Of a stretch of 64,000 nucleotides of DNA, positions 59,477-64,000 are shown piece after piece (within the stretch, counting starts at the first letter, position 1; each line of letters begins with the position of its first letter). A program made the position numbers and the translations under genes. A model generated the notes under the pieces. That model had not been told where the DNA came from and made no database searches. It was given only the letters and a program-made list of their open reading frames with translations. The DNA comes from Kribbella solani (GTDB lineage: Bacteria; Actinomycetota; Actinomycetes; Propionibacteriales; Kribbellaceae), in the NCBI RefSeq assembly GCF_014205295.1, contig NZ_JACHNF010000001.1, positions 4,278,001-4,342,000 on the forward strand. Reading direction: 5' to 3'.

Positions 59477-60406
59477 TTACCGGCGCGGGCCGTACGCCTC
59501 GGGGGCGCCGTTGGCGGTGGTGAAGAGCGAATAGACGGAAGTGGTCGCGGTGAGGAACAGGCGGTTGCGTTTCGGGCCGCCCCAGGTGAGATTGCTGACG
59601 GTTTCGGGGACGAGCAGCTTGCCCAGCAAGGTGCCGTCCGGGTGGTACACGTGCACGCCGTCGGCGGCCGACGCCCACACCCGGCCCTGGGTGTCGAGCC
59701 GGATACCGTCGAAGAGACCGTTGCCGCACTCGGCGAACAACTCGCCGCCGCTCAGCCGGTCGCCGTCGACGGTGAAGACGCGGATCGTCGCCTCGGCGGA
59801 ATCGGTGATGTAGAGCAACGATTCGTCCAGCGAGAAGGCAAGACCGTTCGGGCGGTTGAAGTCGTCCGCGACGCGGGTCAGCCGGCCGTCCGGCGAAACT
59901 CGGTAGACGTGGCAACCACCGGTCTCGATCTCGCCTTGGTACCCCTCGTAGTCGGAGTCGATCCCGTACGCCGGGTCGGTGAACCAGACCGAGCCGTCGC
60001 GCTTCACCACGACATCGTTCGGGCTGTTCAGCCGCTTGCCGTCGTACTCGTGGGCGAGCACGGTGATGCCGCCATGGTGCTCGGTCCTGGTCACGCGGCG
60101 GTTGCCGTGCTCACAGCTGATCAGGCGGCCCTCGGTGTCGCGGGTATGGCCGTTCGTGTTCCCGGCCGGCTGGCGGAAGACCGAGACCTGGTACGACGTC
60201 TCGTCCCAGCGCAGGATGCGGTCGTTCGGGATGTCGCTCCAGAGCAGGTACCGGCCGGCCGGTGAGTACACCGGACCCTCGAGCCAGCGCCCGCCGGTCC
60301 ACAACCGCTCCAGCCGGCTGTCACCGTGGACCCCGTCGAATCGGTCGTCGAGCTTCTCCCAGACCGCGGGTGCGGTTCCGGCCAACGGCTCGGGAATTCC
60401 CGTCAT
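59477..60406 (-). CDS. SMP-30/gluconolactonase-like protein
   Basis: About 309 residues in the six-bladed propeller pattern: GGRWLEGPVYSPAGRYLLWSDIPNDRILRW (metal-binding Glu), NSPNDVVVKRDGSVWFTDPAYGID (Asn), RPNGLAFSLDESLLYITDSAE (Asp), and GNGLFDGIRLDTQGRVWASAADGVHVYHPDG. These are the Ca/Zn ligands of lactonases that open sugar lactones. ATG 60406 has GAGGAG five bases before. No sugar-catabolic neighbours are present. Confidence 0.9.
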   Translation of the reverse strand: MTGIPEPLAGTAPAVWEKLDDRFDGVHGDSRLERLWTGGRWLEGPVYSPAGRYLLWSDIPNDRILRWDETSYQVSVFRQPAGNTNGHTRDTEGRLISCEHGNRRVTRTEHHGGITVLAHEYDGKRLNSPNDVVVKRDGSVWFTDPAYGIDSDYEGYQGEIETGGCHVYRVSPDGRLTRVADDFNRPNGLAFSLDESLLYITDSAEATIRVFTVDGDRLSGGELFAECGNGLFDGIRLDTQGRVWASAADGVHVYHPDGTLLGKLLVPETVSNLTWGGPKRNRLFLTATTSVYSLFTTANGAPEAYGPRR

Positions 60407-60568
60407 CACGACTCCTCGCGAACTCGGCTGCACGCTTTCCCGCCGAGCCTATGTGTTCACCGTTGAACTCGCCTCGGTTGGACCTCTGGGTACGGGAAGA
60501 TGTGCGCGGCGCCGCAACGGGGGCGCTGAGTACGGCGCCTCAAGTGATCGTGATGTGGAGACATCCCC

Positions 60569-62253
60569 TTGAAGCTTGACACCGTTCGTGAACAGAAGGC
60601 GATCGAGAACCTGACCAACAGGCTGACCGAACCTTTGCCGACCTACATACTCCCGAAGACATCGAAACCGCGATCCGCACCGCCCAGAACACCTTCGAGG
60701 GCGATCCGGTCCGCGACTACGTACCGATCCTGATCGAACGCATAGTCCGTGCGGAGCTCGCTCCCAAACCCACCCAGGAAACCCCCGAAGCCCGAAAAGC
60801 CAAGTGGACCAGACCGGCCGTCACACTGGGGGCAGGTGACGGACAGAGTGAGTCGGGCGGCACCGCACTCCCCGAGGCGCATGCACAGCGCGCTGATGAA
60901 GGGGGTGAGGGCCCAGCCGACGCGAAGGCAGCCGGTGGTGGGGCGCAGGCAGCCGGTGGCGCGAAGGCGGCCGGCGGTGGCACGGAGGCGGCCGGCGGTG
61001 GCACGGAGGCGGCCGGCGGTGGCACGGAGGCGGCCGGCGGTGGCACGGAGGCGGCCGGCGGTGGCACGGAGGCGGCCGGCGGTGGCACGGAGGCGGCCGG
61101 CGGTGGCACGGAGGCGGCCGGTGGTGGGGCGTTTGGTGCTTGGCGGCGGCGGGTGGGGGTGATGCCGGTGGTTGTGACTGGGGTGTTGGTGGTGGCTGTG
61201 GTGGCGACTGTGGTCGTGGTGCGGAGTGGTGGGGACGTGCAGGCGCAGCCGGCACCCGGAGTGGTGACTGTTGGTGGGGTGGTGGGGTCGGAGAAGCGGG
61301 GGTTCTTCGCGGACCCCGACGTGCAGGCGGCGCTCGCCAAGCACGGGCTCGCGGTGAAGATCGACACCGCCGGATCGCGTGAGATCGCGACCTCGGTCGA
61401 CCTCGGCAAGTACGACTTCGCGTTCCCGTCCAGTACGGTCGCGGCCGAGCGCATCCTGCAACCAGCGTCCGGCCGCCCAGCGGTCACCGGCAAGAAGTAC
61501 GCGGTGTTCTCGTCACCACTCGCGATCGCCACCTTCCAACCGATCGTCGACCTGCTGTCCGCCGCCGGCATCGCCCGGCAGGTGAACGGCACCTGGTACT
61601 TCGACGTCCGCAAGTACGTCGACCTGGCGAAGGCCAACTGGCGCTGGACGAACATCCGCGGCAACACCACCTACCCGGTGAACAAGCGGATCCTGATCAC
61701 CACCACCGACCCGCGCACCTCGAACTCGGCGGCGATGTTCCTGTCGATCGTCAGCTACGTCGCCAACCACGACACCGTCGTCCAGAGCCCGGCGGACGAG
61801 CAGAAGGTACTGCCACTGGTCGCGCCGCTGTTCGTGAACCAGGGTTACACCGACAGTTCGAGTGAGGGCCCGTTCGACGACTACCTGGCGCTCGGGATGG
61901 GCAAGTCGCCGATGGTGAACATCTACGAAGCACAGTTCGTCGACGCTGCCGTACAGCACAAGCTGAAGCCCGGCATGGTGCTGATGTACCCGTCGCCGAC
62001 CGTGCAGTCCAAGCACACGCTGATCTCGCTGAACCCGAACGGCGAAAAGCTCGGTGACCTGCTGTCGACCGATCCGGAGTTGCAGGAGCTGGCCGCGAAA
62101 CACGGTTTCCGTACTGCCGACGAGACCCAGTTCGCGGGCGTCGTCAGCCGGTACCAGGTCCCGGTCGCGAAGGACGTGATCGACGTGGCCGACACGCCTA
62201 CGTACGACACGCTCGAACGACTGCTCGACGCGGTCTCCAAGTCCTACCGCTGA
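60569..62253 (+). pseudogene. Three-helix-bundle + membrane anchor + binding-protein-like gene, split by a one-base frameshift
   Basis: From TTG 60569 the frame gives KLDTVREQKAIENLTNRLTE; at about 60631 homology jumps one frame to TFADLHTPEDIETAIRTAQ...VRDYVPILIERIVRAEL, together an actinobacterial three-helix-bundle dimerisation domain. One lost A (GAACC for GAAACC) explains it. The second frame continues to 62253: an AAGGGTE repeat linker, a helix (VVVTGVLVVAVVATVVVV), and a 340-residue external domain like a periplasmic-type binding protein (VDLGKYDFAFPSSTVAAERILQ; NIYEAQFVDAAVQHK). A start inside the repeats or near 61153 might still give the C-terminal part. Confidence 0.68.
60967..61113. 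repeat. 21-bp perfect minisatellite, seven copies
   Basis: Seven identical units of the 21-bp sequence beginning GCGGCCGGCGGTGGCACG (60967-61113), with degenerate copies on each side, code for the heptad AAGGGTE. Perfect identity marks recent expansion, so copy number probably differs between strains. Confidence 0.93.
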
Positions 62254-62273
62254 CCCGGGCAGGCGTGCAGTTC

Positions 62274-62366
62274 GACAGGTAGTGTCCGGCAGCTGGGTAG
62301 TGCACCTGAGCGTGAGATCACGCACGTGTACGGCGTCTCGCCGGTGCACTACCTGTCCGGCGGTAC
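62274..62366. repeat. Inverted-repeat element 2, related to the element at 52606
   Basis: GACAGGTAGTG (62274-62284) and its complement (62347-62357) flank a second pair GGTAGTGCACC/GGTGCACTACC (62296-62306 and 62343-62353) and a small hairpin GCGTGA/TCACGC. The outer arm (62347-62366) equals the element 1 arm in 17 of 20 positions. It fills the 187-base gap before accA3. Confidence 0.65.
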
Positions 62367-62440
62367 GGCAATGTGAGGAACACCCTGTCCTCCTGAGCGG
62401 CCGGTTGACCCTAGACTCGGGCCAGCCGAAGGGAGCAGTC

Positions 62441-64000
62441 GTGTCCGACCGCAAGCAGATCACCAAGGTGCTGGTGGCCAACCGGGGCGAGATCGCCGTC
62501 CGGGTGGTCCGGGCCGCCGCCGATGCGGGGCTGGGCAGCGTCGCCGTGTACGCCGACCAGGACCGGGACGCCCTGTTCGTCCGGCTCGCCGACGAGGCGT
62601 ACGCGCTGGACGGCTCCACCCCGGCCGACACCTACCTGAACATCACGAAGATCCTGGACCTGGCGGCCCGCTCCGGCGCGGACGCCGTCCACCCGGGGTA
62701 CGGCTTCCTGGCCGAGAACGCCGAGTTCGCCCAGGCCGTACTGGACGCGGGCCTGATCTGGATCGGTCCGCCGCCGTCGGCGATCGACTCGCTCGGCGAC
62801 AAGGTGAAGGCCCGGCACATCGCCGACAAGGTCGGCGCGCCGCAGGTTCCGGGTACGCCGGACCCGGTCGCCGGCGCGGCCGAGGTGGTCGCGTTCGCCG
62901 AACAGTACGGCCTGCCGATCGCGATCAAGGCCGCGTACGGCGGTGGTGGCCGCGGCATGAAGGTGGCCCGGACGATCGCGGAGATCCCGGACCTGTTCGA
63001 GTCGGCGACCCGCGAGGCGGTCAGCGCGTTCGGGCGCGGCGAGTGCTTCGTCGAGCGGTACCTGGACCAGCCGCGGCACGTCGAGACGCAGTGCCTGGCC
63101 GATGCCCACGGCAACGTTGTGGTGGTGTCGACGCGGGACTGCTCACTGCAGCGCCGGTACCAGAAGCTGGTCGAGGAAGCGCCGGCGCCGTTCCTCACCG
63201 ACGCGCAACTGGAGACGCTGTACTCGGCGTCGAAGAAGATCCTCCGTGAGGCCGGGTACGTGGGCGCGGGCACGTGTGAGTTCCTGGTCGGGCAGGACGG
63301 GATGATCTCGTTCCTCGAGGTGAACACCCGGCTGCAGGTCGAGCACCCGGTGTCCGAGGAGGTCACCGGGCTGGATCTGGTCCGGGAGATGTTCCGGATC
63401 GCCCAGGGCGAGGAACTCGGGTACGACGATCCGGTGGTGTCCGGGCATTCGATCGAGTTCCGGATCAACGCCGAGGACGGTGGGCGTGGGTTCCTGCCCG
63501 CGCCCGGGACGCTGACGCGGTGGCACGCGCCGTCCGGGCCGGGGATTCGGCTGGACGGTGGGTACGACCAGGGCGAGACGGTGCCGGGCGCGTTCGACTC
63601 GCTGGTGGCGAAGCTGATCGTCACCGGGCGGGACCGGACCCAGGCGCTGGAACGGTCCCGGCGGGCACTCCGCGAGTTCGTGGTGGAGGGGATGCCGACC
63701 GTGATTCCGTTCCATCAGGCAGTGGTTTCGGATCCGGCGTTCGTCGGGACGGACGGGTTCCGGGTGCACACGCGGTGGATCGAGACCGAGTTCGACAATC
63801 AGCTCACGCCGTACGACGGGCCGGTCGCGGAGACGGCCGAGGAGGCCGAGCGGGAGAAGGTGACGGTCGAGGTCGGCGGGAAGCGGCTCGAGGTCGTACT
63901 GCCGGCTGGCCTGGGCGCGCTTGCCGGCGCCGCTGGTGGCGGGGCCGGTGGCGCGGCGCGGAAGAAGCCGGCCCGGCGCGCCGGTGGGTCGAAGGGTTCG
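62441..64000 (+). CDS. accA3: Acyl-CoA carboxylase biotin carboxylase/carrier subunit (AccA3-like), 3' truncated by window
   Basis: 520 codons are visible. After GTG 62441 (GGGAG ahead) come [62 protein letters not shown], the ATP-grasp segment [18 protein letters not shown], the catalytic EAPAPFLT, and [24 protein letters not shown], so the biotin carboxylase domain is complete. The final 40 codons are an Ala/Gly/Lys/Arg linker; the biotinyl domain lies beyond the window. It carboxylates biotin for AccD5 and perhaps for the MccB-like protein at 36227. Confidence 0.95.
   Translation, partial: MSDRKQITKVLVANRGEIAVRVVRAAADAGLGSVAVYADQDRDALFVRLADEAYALDGSTPADTYLNITKILDLAARSGADAVHPGYGFLAENAEFAQAVLDAGLIWIGPPPSAIDSLGDKVKARHIADKVGAPQVPGTPDPVAGAAEVVAFAEQYGLPIAIKAAYGGGGRGMKVARTIAEIPDLFESATREAVSAFGRGECFVERYLDQPRHVETQCLADAHGNVVVVSTRDCSLQRRYQKLVEEAPAPFLTDAQLETLYSASKKILREAGYVGAGTCEFLVGQDGMISFLEVNTRLQVEHPVSEEVTGLDLVREMFRIAQGEELGYDDPVVSGHSIEFRINAEDGGRGFLPAPGTLTRWHAPSGPGIRLDGGYDQGETVPGAFDSLVAKLIVTGRDRTQALERSRRALREFVVEGMPTVIPFHQAVVSDPAFVGTDGFRVHTRWIETEFDNQLTPYDGPVAETAEEAEREKVTVEVGGKRLEVVLPAGLGALAGAAGGGAGGAARKKPARRAGGSKGS

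Noticed and set aside
60967-61113. CRISPR-like array
   Set aside because: Units are contiguous, 21 bp, without spacers, and in frame as codons; there are no cas genes.
1-64000. Mobile island hallmarks (integrase, transposase, tRNA attachment site)
   Set aside because: I looked for them around the accessory inserts and found none; gradual gain is more likely than a single island.

Overview
The window is high-GC actinobacterial DNA, rich in GTG and TTG starts, NTGA start/stop overlaps and frequent GTAC. It carries actinobacterial genes such as an AccE subunit, an NnaR-type regulator and a mycothiol-type isomerase fold. Style and content suggest Kribbella or another Nocardioidaceae/Propionibacteriales relative; this is inference. 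No transposase, integrase, tRNA, rRNA or CRISPR array was found.

The backbone matches a block known from other actinobacteria (in Mycobacterium tuberculosis purE-purK-GtrA-PH protein-birA-accD5-accE5-maf-...-accA3). Here it is stretched over about 62 kb: purE/purK 1.8-3.5 kb, gtrA 3.6, PH protein 5.4, birA 7.7, ppc 8.5-11.2, accD5/accE 17.4-19.2, maf 22.3 and accA3 from 62.4 kb. The spaces hold accessory genes. The least explained insert lies at 11.9-17.4 kb: five minus-strand genes of unknown function, including a paralogous pair and a HExxH protein, with three perfect ACCGGT-centred palindromes. A second odd segment at 19.2-22.2 kb has an M16-like gene broken by a frameshift, an unknown protein and minisatellites.

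From 23.4 to 36.2 kb lie DUF885 and neutral zinc peptidases, a TetR/MFS efflux pair, a five-gene MoxR-DUF58-DUF4129 operon, an Eis-like acetyltransferase, and a CobW-type gene behind a Zur-box promoter that looks leaderless. At 36.2-39.4 kb an acyl-CoA dehydrogenase and carboxyltransferase are divergent from a MerR regulator with a LiuR-like operator. At 39.7-49.8 kb seven genes, each overlapping the next by four bases, form a nitrate assimilation operon: narK, nasA, an oxidoreductase fused to nirB, nirD, nnaR, a sirohydrochlorin chelatase and a small membrane protein, with a GlnR-like box upstream.

From 50 to 62.4 kb are an MMPL transporter, a broken MFS gene, a large LuxR regulator, an Nramp-like transporter lacking the usual metal motifs, a nucleotidyltransferase, an SMP-30 lactonase, and a frameshifted membrane-anchored binding protein with a seven-copy 21-bp minisatellite. 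Tandem repeats of 15-27 bp recur throughout, in linkers, protein tails and at 3' ends of genes. Two intergenic inverted-repeat elements (52.6 and 62.3 kb) share the same 20-bp arm. Where no entry is given, gaps between genes are under 300 bases and nothing distinctive was seen in them.
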